From positions 1 through 44,276 of IMG/VR virus record IMGVR_UViG_3300021057_000172: 44,276 nucleotides of DNA; one strand, given 5' to 3'. The translations under genes were made by a program, and so were the position numbers. Each line of letters begins with the position of its first letter. Position 1 is the first letter of the stretch. Source of the DNA: a virus. The notes beneath the pieces were generated by a model. It ran no database searches, was not told the DNA's origin, and saw only the letters and a list, made by a program, of their open reading frames with translations. Shown here in pieces: positions 1-8,000 of the stretch.

Positions 1-1
1 T

Positions 2-127
2 GACAACCAAAGAAGACTACAACAAAAATAAGGATGAATAGGAATTTAATGTTTAGCCTTTTTCTTTTTAGTCTTTACTGGTTTTGGATTGTACTTTTCG
101 TCTAGCCATTGGTGCATTTTGGCGAGA
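2..127. repeat. Terminal direct repeat, left copy
   Basis: These 126 bases recur without mismatch at 44151-44276. Base 1 (t) differs from base 44150 (a). The copy contains the C-terminal end of the 77-residue protein gene and the first codons of the lipoprotein transglycosylase gene, whose remainder lies at the right end. A single exact end overlap of this size is typical of a circular contig closed by a k-mer assembler, so it is read as the closing overlap of a circular molecule of about 44.15 kb, not as a biological duplication. Confidence 0.95.
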
Positions 128-279
128 GTCTCAAATACATACTGATAGCCAGAGTATTTTAAAATGTATCCGTTTTGAACCTTGTTCACTGTATATTCTG
201 AAGCTTGTCCAAATTCTGAGAAAACAAGTCTTCCGTCTAAAACATTTCCTGTTGTTGTTACTGTTACATAGTCATTCAT
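46..279 (-). CDS. Small hypothetical protein with lysine-rich tail (77 aa)
   Basis: I do not recognise this family. The ATG at 279 has a clear Shine-Dalgarno (AAGGAG about 6 bases upstream). The first 60 residues alternate in a beta-rich pattern and the last dozen are almost all Lys (KTKKKKAKH), suggesting nucleic-acid or membrane-surface contact. It sits between the M15 endolysin and the lipoprotein transglycosylase at the end of the late operon. Its TAA stop overlaps the putative ATT start of the transglycosylase by one base (ATTAA), implying translational coupling. A lysis accessory role is possible from position only. Confidence 0.75.
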   Translation of the reverse strand: MNDYVTVTTTGNVLDGRLVFSEFGQASEYTVNKVQNGYILKYSGYQYVFETLAKMHQWLDEKYNPKPVKTKKKKAKH

Positions 280-288
280 ATTCTCTCC

Positions 289-672
289 TTAGGTTAATCG
301 TCTTATTTGAACGTGAAAGTGATCCCCGTGACCACTGTTATGAAATACGACAAGAAGCGGTTCCCCTGCCGTTGTTACCGCCGCTACGTCCTTGTACTTA
401 TTATTAAAATGAAGTTGAAACTCACCAATGATTTCAGCAGGCCAAGCCCTAGATGACAAATCAACCGCCCGCCCTTCTCTGTGTGTAGCAGATACACGAC
501 CAAGCTTTTGATCCTCTTCTATAGTGGTCACCGCTTCAGTTATAAAGAGGGGCACCTTTTTATCAACCGTCCAGCGCCACATTTCAACCAAGATTTCTTT
601 TAGCTTTTGGTGTAGTCCTTCTGAGCGTTGATAAACTAAATCAGTCTTAAAGCAGACCTCTGGTATTTTCAA
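289..672 (-). CDS. Endolysin, M15 (VanY-like) D-Ala/L-Ala peptidase
   Basis: This protein of 127 residues carries the zinc-peptidase signature of family M15: S61-x-x-H64-x-x-G67-x-A69-x-D71 and the second motif H118-F-H120, preceded by G116-D117. H64, D71 and H120 would bind the zinc. Such enzymes cut peptide crosslinks in peptidoglycan and serve as phage endolysins (A500/T5-like peptidases are family relatives). There is no signal peptide, so export would need a holin or membrane damage. The start is TTG at 672, in a TTGA overlap with the stop of the upstream methyltransferase, with AAGGCGG just before it. It lies at the distal end of the late operon, separated from the other lysis candidates at 6.8-8.2 kb by the sugar cassette. 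Confidence 0.9.
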   Translation of the reverse strand: MKIPEVCFKTDLVYQRSEGLHQKLKEILVEMWRWTVDKKVPLFITEAVTTIEEDQKLGRVSATHREGRAVDLSSRAWPAEIIGEFQLHFNNKYKDVAAVTTAGEPLLVVFHNSGHGDHFHVQIRRLT

Positions 673-1988
673 GATGCCGCCTTAACCTGAGCTTGCAATT
701 CAGACTCGGTAGGAATGCACGCAGCATATTCAAAAATTCTGTCTGTCGCTTCTGACTGAGACTGAAGAGAAACATTTCGCAAATGCTTTGCCACGCTAAT
801 GGCTTGTGCAAAATAGTGTGACTCCTCTTCAAAGCTTCTCATGCGACCGGCTTGAATTGCCATCTCGCGATAAATATAAATTAACTGTGATAAAGACGTT
901 GGGGTTTCAGGCTTTTGCTGTAGAGCTATCTCGCAATACTTAAGAGCTTCTTCCCATTTGTTTGCCCGCATAGCCAGGTCAGTAGCCATCACAGAAATAT
1001 CATAACAGCCAGGACATGCCCTTTGAGCCGGTTCAATCACATGCTCTTTAATGTATTCCCAGCCTTTTTCAAAAACCTGCTTTCTTGTCATCTCAAGTTT
1101 ATTCACATGAGCAACTGGGAAATCGGGAAAGGCCGCGATTGCCTCTTCATATTTGCCAGCATCGTAAAGTGTCTTGGCGTTTTTAATTGCCATCATCTTA
1201 GCTTTGATTTCTTCAGGATTTTCAAACTCTACAGCCTCATTCATTAGAGCGTCGTTGCGCTTGCAAAGATAAGTTGAATCATAGAGCACATGGTCTTGCT
1301 TAACGATTTCAAGCCCTGCCTTCTTTAATAGCCCTTCAAAGTGTTTTCGAGTCCACACGTTAATGTGGTTAGGGTCATAGTAATAATCCATGCTAAATCC
1401 GGTCGCGCCAAAGTTGTGCATACGGGTAAACCAAATAGGCACGCTGATATATAAATAGCCAGTCTCTTTTAGGCAAAGAGCATACCGTCTAAGCTCTTTA
1501 TCAGCATCAAGCTGATGTTCGGCGACCTTATAGCTCATGATCAGGTCATAGGTTTTTGTGTCGTCAAAGTCTTCAGTTAGCTTGATGTTGTATTCATGCT
1601 GAGCAACTCGGCGAAAAGAGGTTGTTAACTCTGTGCCTTCTACTTGCGCGCCAGGCACGCGCGCGCGAAGCCATGCTAGCGCCATACCAAAAGCTGCTCC
1701 GATTTCTGTGATCTGAGGTTTTAGTCCTTTCGTTTTCCACTCCTCAAACACACTTCCTAAAAAAGCCTCATGAAAATGAAGCTTGCGCTGACCTGTGAAT
1801 ACATTAGCATGTGTTGGGGGCTGTCTATAGTTCTTGCGGTAGTGCTCTAAGATTGCTTCTTTAGATTGCCATTTTGAAGGGTAGCTCGTGAACCCGCAAT
1901 TGGTGCATATGTGCATCCCCGCTGGCTTGTTTCTTACGTGATCGACATTTTCCCATTTGTCAGTACTGTTACAGACGATACATCTCAA
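669..1988 (-). CDS. SAM-dependent methyltransferase with N-terminal Cys4 zinc site and C-terminal TPR-like helices
   Basis: The 439-residue protein has three parts. Residues 1-35 hold C3-x2-C6 and C28-x2-C31, a rubredoxin-like zinc site. Residues of about 90-245 form a class I methyltransferase of the Methyltransf_23 type (EIGAAFG glycine motif near 96-102, then a YKVAEHQLD post-motif and an LKETGYLYISVP segment). The last 150 residues look like TPR helices (EEALKYCEIALQQKP). A zinc-binding head on a Methyltransf_23 core is typical of sugar C- or O-methyltransferases of deoxysugar and surface-polysaccharide loci. The start is TTG with GAGGAG six bases upstream, four bases after the DAHP-synthase-like gene. 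Inference: it methylates the product of the neighbouring sugar cassette. The acceptor could also be a protein or lipid carrier. Confidence 0.85.
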   Translation of the reverse strand: MRCIVCNSTDKWENVDHVRNKPAGMHICTNCGFTSYPSKWQSKEAILEHYRKNYRQPPTHANVFTGQRKLHFHEAFLGSVFEEWKTKGLKPQITEIGAAFGMALAWLRARVPGAQVEGTELTTSFRRVAQHEYNIKLTEDFDDTKTYDLIMSYKVAEHQLDADKELRRYALCLKETGYLYISVPIWFTRMHNFGATGFSMDYYYDPNHINVWTRKHFEGLLKKAGLEIVKQDHVLYDSTYLCKRNDALMNEAVEFENPEEIKAKMMAIKNAKTLYDAGKYEEAIAAFPDFPVAHVNKLEMTRKQVFEKGWEYIKEHVIEPAQRACPGCYDISVMATDLAMRANKWEEALKYCEIALQQKPETPTSLSQLIYIYREMAIQAGRMRSFEEESHYFAQAISVAKHLRNVSLQSQSEATDRIFEYAACIPTESELQAQVKAAS

Positions 1989-1991
1989 GGG

Positions 1992-2813
1992 TTACTCCTC
2001 TGATAAAACATTTTTAACTTGGAAAACTTTTTTCATTAGATTCTTATAGTCAACGTAACCAATTGCCTGGTCGCTATCAGACCAACTTTGTGTTGGATCT
2101 GGATGCGTCTCAACCAAGATGCCATCAGCACCAGCGGCTATACCAGCTAGAGTCATTGGAGCAACAAGGTCACGCCTACCTGTCCCGTGTGAGCCATCAA
2201 CAATAACAGGGATATTAGTAATTTTTTGAACTGCCGGGATCATGCTAATAGATAGATCCCAGCGCACATGATTCAAATGAGTTGATGACCCACGCTCAAT
2301 TAAATAAAGCTCTTTTACACCGCCGGTTAGCACGTGCTCGGCAGCTCCAAGCCACTCATCAATCGTTGAGCCTGGATGGCGCTTTAGAAAGACTGGCTTT
2401 CCATACTTTCCAAGTTTTCGCAAAAGAGTATAGTTTTGCATTTGCCGACAGCCGACTTGGAAACAGTCTGCATATTTATTGCATAAATCTAGCGCCTCAT
2501 CGGTGTAATCTAGAATTTCAATGATGTTAGAAAGCCTGTTTGCTTTAGCCGCTTGGTAGTAAGCCTCTAACAACTTCTCATCGACCAATCCGAAAACATG
2601 TCCTGGATAAGTGCCAGCTCGAAACACTCCCCCGCGCAGGTGAGTAGCACCATGAATTTTAACAAAGCTTGCAACATCCTTGATCTGACTTTCTGATTCT
2701 ACGGAGCAGGGACCCGAGATAACCACAAAATCATTCTTAGGTGGAATGTAAGCTACAACCTTCGGATAGTTGGGCTTAGGCCCCCATTGTCTTCGAAGAG
2801 CAAACTCATTCAT
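1992..2813 (-). CDS. DAHP synthase-family aldolase (class I beta / KDO8P-synthase-like)
   Basis: This 273-residue protein belongs to the class I PEP-condensing aldolases: GPCSVES at 34-40, QVGCRQMQN at 119-127, KPVFLKR at 139-145, [13 protein letters not shown] at 205-217 and VETHPDP at 234-240. The expected metal ligands are present: C36, H209, E235 and an Asp at 246 or 248. In canonical DAHP synthases the RGG segment is followed by KPRTS, which grips erythrose-4-phosphate; here it is FRAGTYPG (64-71). The catalytic core is therefore kept but the aldose pocket differs. It lacks any regulatory ACT or chorismate-mutase domain. TAATG coupling joins it to the gene upstream. Either it makes DAHP to feed aromatic synthesis, or (my preference, given a cytidylyltransferase neighbour) it makes another 2-keto-3-deoxy sugar acid. 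Confidence 0.9.
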   Translation of the reverse strand: MNEFALRRQWGPKPNYPKVVAYIPPKNDFVVISGPCSVESESQIKDVASFVKIHGATHLRGGVFRAGTYPGHVFGLVDEKLLEAYYQAAKANRLSNIIEILDYTDEALDLCNKYADCFQVGCRQMQNYTLLRKLGKYGKPVFLKRHPGSTIDEWLGAAEHVLTGGVKELYLIERGSSTHLNHVRWDLSISMIPAVQKITNIPVIVDGSHGTGRRDLVAPMTLAGIAAGADGILVETHPDPTQSWSDSDQAIGYVDYKNLMKKVFQVKNVLSEE

Positions 2814-3178
2814 TAAAAACTGCTGTTTTTTAAAAAGTCTTGTAATTCTTGATCTCGCTTTCTTTTCACACTCAACCAGTCCGGGTGTTCTTTTGCCCTC
2901 AATGGGTCATCACCAGGAAGCGGGTGTTTAAGTCTAATAATAGCTTTGGCTGTTTTTTCTAAAGAGCGGGTCAGCCTACAAAACCAAATGACCATGTTTT
3001 CGTCAGACAATTTTTTGGCGGTCGCCTGAGTCATGCCAACTTGAATCTGATACTTAACCCTAGCTAGGCCGTTGATATCTTTCCTGGCCAAATGATCATT
3101 GAGCATTTTGTTCCACGCCTTTGAGTTTCCAGTGGCGTAGAGCTTTACTAGGTCAATACCCTCTTCTTTTCTTTTCAC
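2813..3178 (-). CDS. Hypothetical basic helical protein (121 aa)
   Basis: I do not recognise this family. It is rich in Lys/Arg and predicted helical, with no export signal. The GTG at 3178 is preferred because it makes a GTGA overlap with the upstream stop and has AGAGG at proper spacing; an in-frame GTG at 3184 overlaps the Shine-Dalgarno itself. It is translationally coupled on both sides, between the cytidylyltransferase/glycosyltransferase and the DAHP-synthase-like gene, so it probably belongs to the same cassette. No function can be assigned. Confidence 0.75.
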   Translation of the reverse strand: MKRKEEGIDLVKLYATGNSKAWNKMLNDHLARKDINGLARVKYQIQVGMTQATAKKLSDENMVIWFCRLTRSLEKTAKAIIRLKHPLPGDDPLRAKEHPDWLSVKRKRDQELQDFLKNSSF

Positions 3179-4479
3179 GCGCACCTCTTCTCAATTTCCG
3201 ATTTGATCTTGGCGCGGCGTTTTTTATTTGTTTTAGACATTGAGTCCGGGCGTTGCGTATAAAAGAAAATGGGCTTATTTAAGTAACCAATTTCAAGTTG
3301 TTCCTTAGCCCTTAAGAAGAAATCAAGGCCCTCATAGCCCCTTAGTCCATCCGTGAATTTTATGTGATTAATTGCAGCTTTGTTAAATATTGCTCCGCCA
3401 ACATGGTGCTTTTCTGATCCATCTTGAATCTTATTAAAATTTCCAAAGTAGTTATCTGGATAAATAACATCATGGCGAGACTGTTCAATTTTCTGAAGCA
3501 TCTCATGCATGGCCGTGATCGATACTAAGAAGTCATCAGCATCAAGGCGCATGATATAGCTACCCTTGGCCTCTTTAAGTGCTATGTTTGAAGAGCTGGC
3601 TAGGCCAAGATTTTTCTGATTCTTAATCCAACGAGTGTTTGGATATTTTGTGCAAAACTTAGCTATCTTTTCAAGAGTGGTATCAGTAGAGCAATCATCG
3701 ATGATAATATATTCGATGTCTTTAAATTTGTACTGTTTAGCCACACTCTCCATACAGCGTTCAATAAATTGTTCGGCGTTGTAAGCGCATGTGTACATGG
3801 TGAGCTTTGGAAGGTTGTTAACGGCCTTTAGCTCTGGATTGGTGTTGAGATATTTGACCACGTCTTCTAATTGGCAGTCAGGTCCCAGCGTGCTCATTAA
3901 AACATCCATCATTTGAACGTCTTGAGGGTAGTCAATTAAGAGCCTGTGTGTGACATTAGGGTGACGTGGATTGAATTCTGAAATGTTGCTAGTGACAGAT
4001 TTAATAGCATAGCCAATGAATTCAACATTGGAATATTTTTCAGCAGCGGTTTTAAGTGCGTCGATTGAGATAACTTCAAACCCGCTTCCAGCTACAAACT
4101 TTGATGAGTAGACATAGTCAAAGCCGCCCTTAATCATGTGATCGACTGCAGGTCTTAGGTCACCGTAGTTTACAAAGATTTTGTCATGGCTGATTCTAAT
4201 AATTTGCTTGAGGTTAAAATGATCAGCTACTTTAAACATTCTTTTTAAAGGGTCATTCCACTCTGGCGAACCTACAATTTTTACATTCTTATATTTTGTT
4301 AAAAAGTAATATCTGTCCTCAAATTGGTCATCCGGTACAGCGATATAAATTGGCAAATTAGAAGGCACCAACCGCTTTATTAAATGCTCAATGATTGGCG
4401 CGCCACAGATTGGAATCATGCACTTGCCTGGAAGGCGACTAGAGTCTAAGCGTGAACAAATGACGATGCCTGCGCTCAC
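3175..4479 (-). CDS. Fusion: SpsF-like CMP-sugar cytidylyltransferase + GT2 glycosyltransferase
   Basis: Two domains are visible in 434 residues. Residues 1-220 resemble acylneuraminate/KDO cytidylyltransferases of the SpsF type: the nucleotide-binding signature R10-LDSSRLPGK at 11-19 and the GAPIIEHLIKRL helix. Residues 224-434 are a GT-A family 2 glycosyltransferase: TMYTCAYNAEQFIERCMESV at the start, IIIDDCSTD near 258-266, and the DxD-type metal motif RLDADD at 311-316. This suggests one polypeptide that activates a sugar (CMP-linked if SpsF-like) and another activity that transfers a sugar. The GTG start overlaps the upstream stop (GTGA) and has GAGG upstream. It is followed directly by the DAHP-synthase-family aldolase. 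The true nucleotide could be other than CMP; the cytidylyltransferase half is divergent (RISHDK where RITADC is usual). Confidence 0.9.
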   Translation of the reverse strand: MSAGIVICSRLDSSRLPGKCMIPICGAPIIEHLIKRLVPSNLPIYIAVPDDQFEDRYYFLTKYKNVKIVGSPEWNDPLKRMFKVADHFNLKQIIRISHDKIFVNYGDLRPAVDHMIKGGFDYVYSSKFVAGSGFEVISIDALKTAAEKYSNVEFIGYAIKSVTSNISEFNPRHPNVTHRLLIDYPQDVQMMDVLMSTLGPDCQLEDVVKYLNTNPELKAVNNLPKLTMYTCAYNAEQFIERCMESVAKQYKFKDIEYIIIDDCSTDTTLEKIAKFCTKYPNTRWIKNQKNLGLASSSNIALKEAKGSYIMRLDADDFLVSITAMHEMLQKIEQSRHDVIYPDNYFGNFNKIQDGSEKHHVGGAIFNKAAINHIKFTDGLRGYEGLDFFLRAKEQLEIGYLNKPIFFYTQRPDSMSKTNKKRRAKIKSEIEKRCA

Positions 4480-4664
4480 TTGAACACCTCGCTCAACTCA
4501 TCCTCGATCTTTGAAAAGTTCTTTCTCTTTTCCAAGTAGGCAACACAGATTGTTAAACAATCAAACAGATGAACAACAGTCGGGTCAGACACTCGCTGAG
4601 ACTCAATGTCGTCGGCAATTTTGCTCATGTTGTATTCAAAGAGAGAGATTTTTTCAGTTTCCAT
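4476..4664 (-). CDS. Small hypothetical protein (62 aa)
   Basis: I do not recognise it. It is acidic and helical, with an N-terminal METEKISLFEYN segment. The ATG has GAGAG about 7 bases upstream. It overlaps the zinc-binding protein gene by 11 bases at its start and the fusion glycosyltransferase by GTGA at its end, so it is part of the cassette operon. It could be a small carrier or chaperone-like helical protein, but no Ser of an acyl-carrier motif is seen. Confidence 0.65.
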   Translation of the reverse strand: METEKISLFEYNMSKIADDIESQRVSDPTVVHLFDCLTICVAYLEKRKNFSKIEDELSEVFK

Positions 4665-4890
4665 CTACACACTCTCTTTTAAAAGTCTGAAATGCTTCAG
4701 GAGGATTGGACTTATTTCCACTTACAAAATAATCAAAAACCACATGGCATTGATTGCACGTTTTGGCTAAGTGATAGTTTTTCCAGACATCATACTCGGC
4801 GTCTGGATCAAAATAATGTGGAGAGGGTTCTTTCGATAAAGCCACTAGAGTCCCACATTTACATGCTATCAAAGTTTTTATGATCCCCAT
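4654..4890 (-). CDS. Small Cys-motif (zinc-ribbon-like) protein (78 aa)
   Basis: The protein has C10-x-C12 and C44-x2-C47 separated by about 30 residues, a spacing compatible with a zinc ribbon, plus one unpaired Cys near the C-terminus. It overlaps the radical SAM gene by 13 bases and the next gene by 11, so all three are probably translated together. The function is unknown; a role as partner or metal-site protein for the radical SAM enzyme is only a guess from position. Confidence 0.65.
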   Translation of the reverse strand: MGIIKTLIACKCGTLVALSKEPSPHYFDPDAEYDVWKNYHLAKTCNQCHVVFDYFVSGNKSNPPEAFQTFKRECVDGN

Positions 4891-5831
4891 GGATGCTTAT
4901 ATCCCTTGTAAGATTCAAAGCTTGAGCATGTTTTGCATGGATCAAGCTCAAAAGCCTTGCCGTCCTTTAAATCTTTGCGAAGAGTTTTTGCGTTCACAGA
5001 ATTAAAAATCTGTTTAACTGTTTGATGATTAATGTCGCCAATGGCTAGCTTCTCGCCGATGTCTACACAGCAAGGGAAAGCCTTGCCGGTCCAGTTAAAT
5101 ATGATTCTTGCGTGCGCTTGAATGCACGATTGCCTTTGGGATGAATCACGTTTACGATTTTCTAAGGCCTGAAGGTCTGCGTTTACCCTTCCCCCGACCA
5201 TGTCACGGATAGAAACTTCCGCTTCAGGCCAACGCTTTTTTGCCTGGCCATAGATGTCCTCATCCTTATTTAGCTTTGTTCTTACCGCTTGAATAACTAT
5301 CTCGGTATTTTTTCTCTTTGGGTGATTATAGAAAATGTCTATGTTTTTCATGGCTAGGGCGTGAATGCTGCCAGCACGTTGCTTTTCCATTACCTCAGGA
5401 ATGAAAGAATCAAAGCTAACTTTAACCTTAGTTTGATTGCAGAGCCCTAAGAAAATATCGTCTCTATGAGAATCGAATTTGAAGTTTGAATTTGTAAGCC
5501 TATCAATGAATGTTGAGCCGTATGCCATGCCCTTGGCGTACTTAGTTATGTTATAAAAGTTTGGATTAAGTGTGCTTTCACCCTTCCAATTAAACTTTAG
5601 TGAATTAACGCCAAGGTGCGCGCACTGATGAATAATGTTAAGTGCCGTCGGATATGTCATCACGCCCATTTTAAATGGCAGATGCTTTTTATCGGCGTGA
5701 TAGCAATAGCCACAAGCCTGGTTACAAGCCGACGCTAGTTCTAAAGAGACATCGACAGGGACTTCTAATGGTAGGTGTTTTGCGAATCTATATTTAAGAC
5801 GATATAAGAAATATTTTAAGTCAGTGTTCAC
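4878..5831 (-). CDS. Radical SAM enzyme with SPASM-like C-terminal Cys motifs
   Basis: The 317-residue protein has the radical SAM cluster signature C36-x3-C40-x2-C43 (SACNQACGYCYHAD), followed by a GESTLNPN segment that fits the glycine-rich SAM site. Near residues 235-260 and 297-305 are further cysteines (FPCCVD, DPCKTCSS), as in SPASM/twitch domains that hold an auxiliary Fe-S cluster. Such enzymes modify peptides or small molecules, including sugars (epimerisation, dehydrogenation). The start is GTG; AAGG lies too close (one base) to be an ideal ribosome site, so the start is less sure. It is the first gene after an 84-base gap that holds a possible promoter, and heads the sugar cassette. 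Confidence 0.88.
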   Translation of the reverse strand: MNTDLKYFLYRLKYRFAKHLPLEVPVDVSLELASACNQACGYCYHADKKHLPFKMGVMTYPTALNIIHQCAHLGVNSLKFNWKGESTLNPNFYNITKYAKGMAYGSTFIDRLTNSNFKFDSHRDDIFLGLCNQTKVKVSFDSFIPEVMEKQRAGSIHALAMKNIDIFYNHPKRKNTEIVIQAVRTKLNKDEDIYGQAKKRWPEAEVSIRDMVGGRVNADLQALENRKRDSSQRQSCIQAHARIIFNWTGKAFPCCVDIGEKLAIGDINHQTVKQIFNSVNAKTLRKDLKDGKAFELDPCKTCSSFESYKGYKHPWGS

Positions 5832-5907
5832 GCCTTAAGCTTTTGATAGACAAGTCTACCTAGTCAAAAACATTGAACAAGTATCCAAAAAGTATATTTT
5901 TCTGGCA

Positions 5908-5935
5908 ATTATAGTTTATAGCTCATAAGCATAAA
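5908..5935 (-). promoter_or_regulatory. Possible internal promoter ahead of the radical SAM/sugar cassette
   Basis: On the minus strand a perfect TATAAT (5913-5908) lies just after the fibre stop codon, with a weak -35 TTTATG (5935-5930) at 16 bases. The leader downstream (5901-5832) carries a short dyad TAGAC-AA-GTCTA at 5847-5858. This is the only intergenic gap of note in the late operon between the tail genes and the cassette, so separate control of the cassette is plausible. The -35 matches consensus at only three positions. Confidence 0.35.
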
Positions 5936-6824
5936 TGCGCCCAACAAAGTTAGCCGTAACTGTTCCAGCTGTGGAAGTACTTGTTATAACTGATGATGCA
6001 AAGAAATTGTGCGTCCCAGCCGTCAGTGCAACGATTGTGAAAGCAGAGATATTTGCCCGCATCTTTGTGTCAAGGGCAGTAGCGTTTATCACACCAGCTG
6101 TGAACCCATACATTTCATAAGCAACTGGAATTTGTATAGCCCTCGAGGTTGTAGTGTGTTGATCATAAAAAACGTTAATTGAGGCTTGTATTTCAATTGA
6201 GGTAGACGTGCTACCAGTTACCTGTCCGTAGCATTGTCCGTTTGCACCTGGTCCTATGCCTATAAAAATTGGGCGTCCACTTGACACGATTGTGCATGTG
6301 GACCCAGATATAAGTGTGTCACTTGATCCAATTGTAAAATGAGACGTAGAAAATGCAGCGCCCTGAGCTACATATCCCTCTGCCGCAGAAGTCGTTAGCC
6401 CCGTTGCCTGTCTCTTGCCTAACGAAACTGAATTGGCCTTAAGGTAAGCACCGTTAAATCCATTCTCATCAATCTGAGCTGTCAATGTTCCAGCGACATA
6501 GAAAGAATGTTTTCCATATGCTGTGCTAGTTCCAGCGACGCTGTAAAAAAGCTCTGGGTTACTTCCAGCAGTTCCACCATAGATTCTTAGCTCGTTTCCT
6601 GTGGAGGTGTTTGACAGGATATCTAAGCGCCTTGTGTACAGTGTAGACCAGTAATATTCAGTTGAGCCAAGATCATACGTATTGTGAGCAGAGGTCGCAG
6701 TGTTCGGATGAATAGGAATAATGTGGCCGCGCAAGACATCAAAGTTATTGTTTACTTGAGCCGCGCGCGCCTTGGTGTTTGCAGTAAAATTAAAGAACGA
6801 GGTTATTGTTGCACTACTAGGCAT
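5916..6824 (-). CDS. Tail fibre / receptor-binding protein, paralogue B
   Basis: The 302-residue protein shares its first about 60 residues with the protein encoded at 8233-9327 (MPSSATIT..F.FTA, AEVNNNF.V.RGHIIP, TYDLG). This region should be the virion anchor. The rest diverges completely and ends in a beta-rich domain of about 140 residues (from about 165) with repeated Ser/Thr strands and GTHNFFAS, TAGTVTANFVG motifs like a C1q/TNF-type trimeric head. It therefore probably binds host receptors. The ATG overlaps the preceding gene by 8 bases. It could be an alternative tip used with, or instead of, the paralogue. Confidence 0.8.
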   Translation of the reverse strand: MPSSATITSFFNFTANTKARAAQVNNNFDVLRGHIIPIHPNTATSAHNTYDLGSTEYYWSTLYTRRLDILSNTSTGNELRIYGGTAGSNPELFYSVAGTSTAYGKHSFYVAGTLTAQIDENGFNGAYLKANSVSLGKRQATGLTTSAAEGYVAQGAAFSTSHFTIGSSDTLISGSTCTIVSSGRPIFIGIGPGANGQCYGQVTGSTSTSIEIQASINVFYDQHTTTSRAIQIPVAYEMYGFTAGVINATALDTKMRANISAFTIVALTAGTHNFFASSVITSTSTAGTVTANFVGRIYAYEL

Positions 6825-7344
6825 GGGTCACCTCTTTTTCCATAAGATTTTTAAGACCGTAGTCTAAAAGCTGGTCGATAAATTGCTTGGGGTTATTAAA
6901 ATCAGCATTGCCTGAAATCGGAAGCGACGTGTATTTGGTGCAAGATAGAGAGGTTATTTCAGAGCAAATTAATTCAGAGTCGTTATCATCAACGAACTTT
7001 TGTAGCCACTTTCCGATAACTGGGATGAAACCTACAAACTGACTCTCTGAGTAATCCTTGCCAAGATTGCCCTCTAAGAACCCTAGAAAGCGCTCAGGAT
7101 GTACGCGCAAAAACGGTGTGATATCAAATTTATGTCGATAGAAGTGCGTCTGTAAAAAGCTAAGTTCTAACTCCTCATGAAATCCCTTTTTGCCAGTGGC
7201 ATGGTAGATGAGATTTGGCTTAGAATCGTTTTCAAAATCAATTATATGACCAACGTGAGAATAGTTAGCGCCGATTCTATTCATTATGATTCTAGATTTT
7301 TTATCAACCACAAGTTCGCTTGAGGAAAAATAATATATTCTCAA
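6817..7344 (-). CDS. Permuted papain-like (YiiX/NlpC-P60-type) cysteine hydrolase
   Basis: With the TTG start at 7344 the protein has 175 residues. It contains the order typical of permuted NlpC/P60 folds: an early S29-H30-V31-G32-H33 motif, IYHATG at 46-51, and a late SELICSEI with C127. In this family Cys and His form the catalytic pair that cuts amide or thioester bonds in peptidoglycan or lipids. The TTG is preferred to an upstream GTG at 7359 because it forms a TTGA overlap with the lipoprotein stop and has GGGGG at proper spacing. It lies in the lysis group, so a wall- or envelope-degrading role is likely. Confidence 0.7.
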   Translation of the reverse strand: MRIYYFSSSELVVDKKSRIIMNRIGANYSHVGHIIDFENDSKPNLIYHATGKKGFHEELELSFLQTHFYRHKFDITPFLRVHPERFLGFLEGNLGKDYSESQFVGFIPVIGKWLQKFVDDNDSELICSEITSLSCTKYTSLPISGNADFNNPKQFIDQLLDYGLKNLMEKEVTHA

Positions 7345-7631
7345 TTTTCCCCCGTACACATTTTGGCTTGGTATTCTTTAAGAGCAGTTATGTCAGACGG
7401 CGGTAGAGCATAGAAGCCATTACACTTTTCAAAAGGTAGCCACTCCTCTGGCTCATCAGAAAACTGAATCTGACAGGCATTTTCTTGAGACACAACTTTA
7501 AAGCGCCCGCATTTCCACTTCTGCTCTTTCTTATCAAAGGCAATAATGTGAGGGCTTAGCTTGGGAAACTGAGCACAATTAATCAGGCCTATTGCCATTA
7601 AGATGGTTGCCAGCGGCTTTGCCAATTTCAT
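7341..7631 (-). CDS. Small lipoprotein, possible outer-membrane spanin (Rz1-like)
   Basis: Starting at ATG 7631 (GGGGG about 6 bases upstream) the 96-residue product begins MKLAKPLATILMAIGLINCA, a lipoprotein signal with lipobox LINC and lipidated C19. The mature part has four more cysteines, which could form disulfides in the periplasm. The gene starts inside the preceding small gene (7579-7782) in another frame, the nested arrangement common for Rz/Rz1 spanin pairs. It is longer and less proline-rich than typical Rz1, so spanin identity is inferred from topology and position. Confidence 0.7.
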   Translation of the reverse strand: MKLAKPLATILMAIGLINCAQFPKLSPHIIAFDKKEQKWKCGRFKVVSQENACQIQFSDEPEEWLPFEKCNGFYALPPSDITALKEYQAKMCTGEN

Positions 7632-7782
7632 CCAAGTCCCCCGATTGTATTGCATCTTGCAATTTTTCTTCATTCTCTTTGCCGATATTCTCGGCCTTCT
7701 CTCCGGCGACTTCTCGCTGAATCAACCACGCAAGCTTGCCAGCTAACCATTCAAGAAGCCACGCGAAGAGTTTTTTGCCCAT
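7579..7782 (-). CDS. Small protein with N-terminal amphipathic/hydrophobic helix, lysis group
   Basis: The 67-residue protein starts with a Trp/Leu-rich segment of about 20 residues (LFAWLLEWLAGKLAWLI) followed by a charged helical tail. The hydrophobic part is short and interrupted by Glu and Lys, so it is more likely amphipathic and membrane-associated than a full transmembrane span. It could be a pinholin-like or lysis-regulating protein. It overlaps the lipoprotein gene by 53 bases. The ribosome site is weak (AGG about 9 bases away). Confidence 0.6.
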   Translation of the reverse strand: MGKKLFAWLLEWLAGKLAWLIQREVAGEKAENIGKENEEKLQDAIQSGDLDEIGKAAGNHLNGNRPD

Positions 7783-7783
7783 G

Positions 7784-7999
7784 TTACTTACCTAATGCTT
7801 TTTCAAGAATTGGCTTAACCCAGCCTGGCAGGTCCGATTTTTCTAAAAGCTTTCCAGCTAGTTCTTGAATCAACTCACCCTTGTCAGCCTCAAGAACAAG
7901 CTTGAGCGATAGGGATTGCTTTTGGTCTTTGTCTAGGTCTAAACCAACTGGCAATTCTACTTTGACGATTTCGCCGTCTACTTTGATATCTGGTTTCAT
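7784..7999 (-). CDS. Hypothetical acidic protein (71 aa)
   Basis: I do not recognise it. It has a short beta start (DGEIVKVELPVGLDL) and a helical remainder. The ATG is well supported by AAAGGAG seven bases upstream. It is flanked by the TM-coiled-coil gene and the amphipathic small gene, one base apart from each neighbour, so it belongs to the lysis group by position only. Confidence 0.7.
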   Translation of the reverse strand: MKPDIKVDGEIVKVELPVGLDLDKDQKQSLSLKLVLEADKGELIQELAGKLLEKSDLPGWVKPILEKALGK

Positions 8000-8000
8000 T

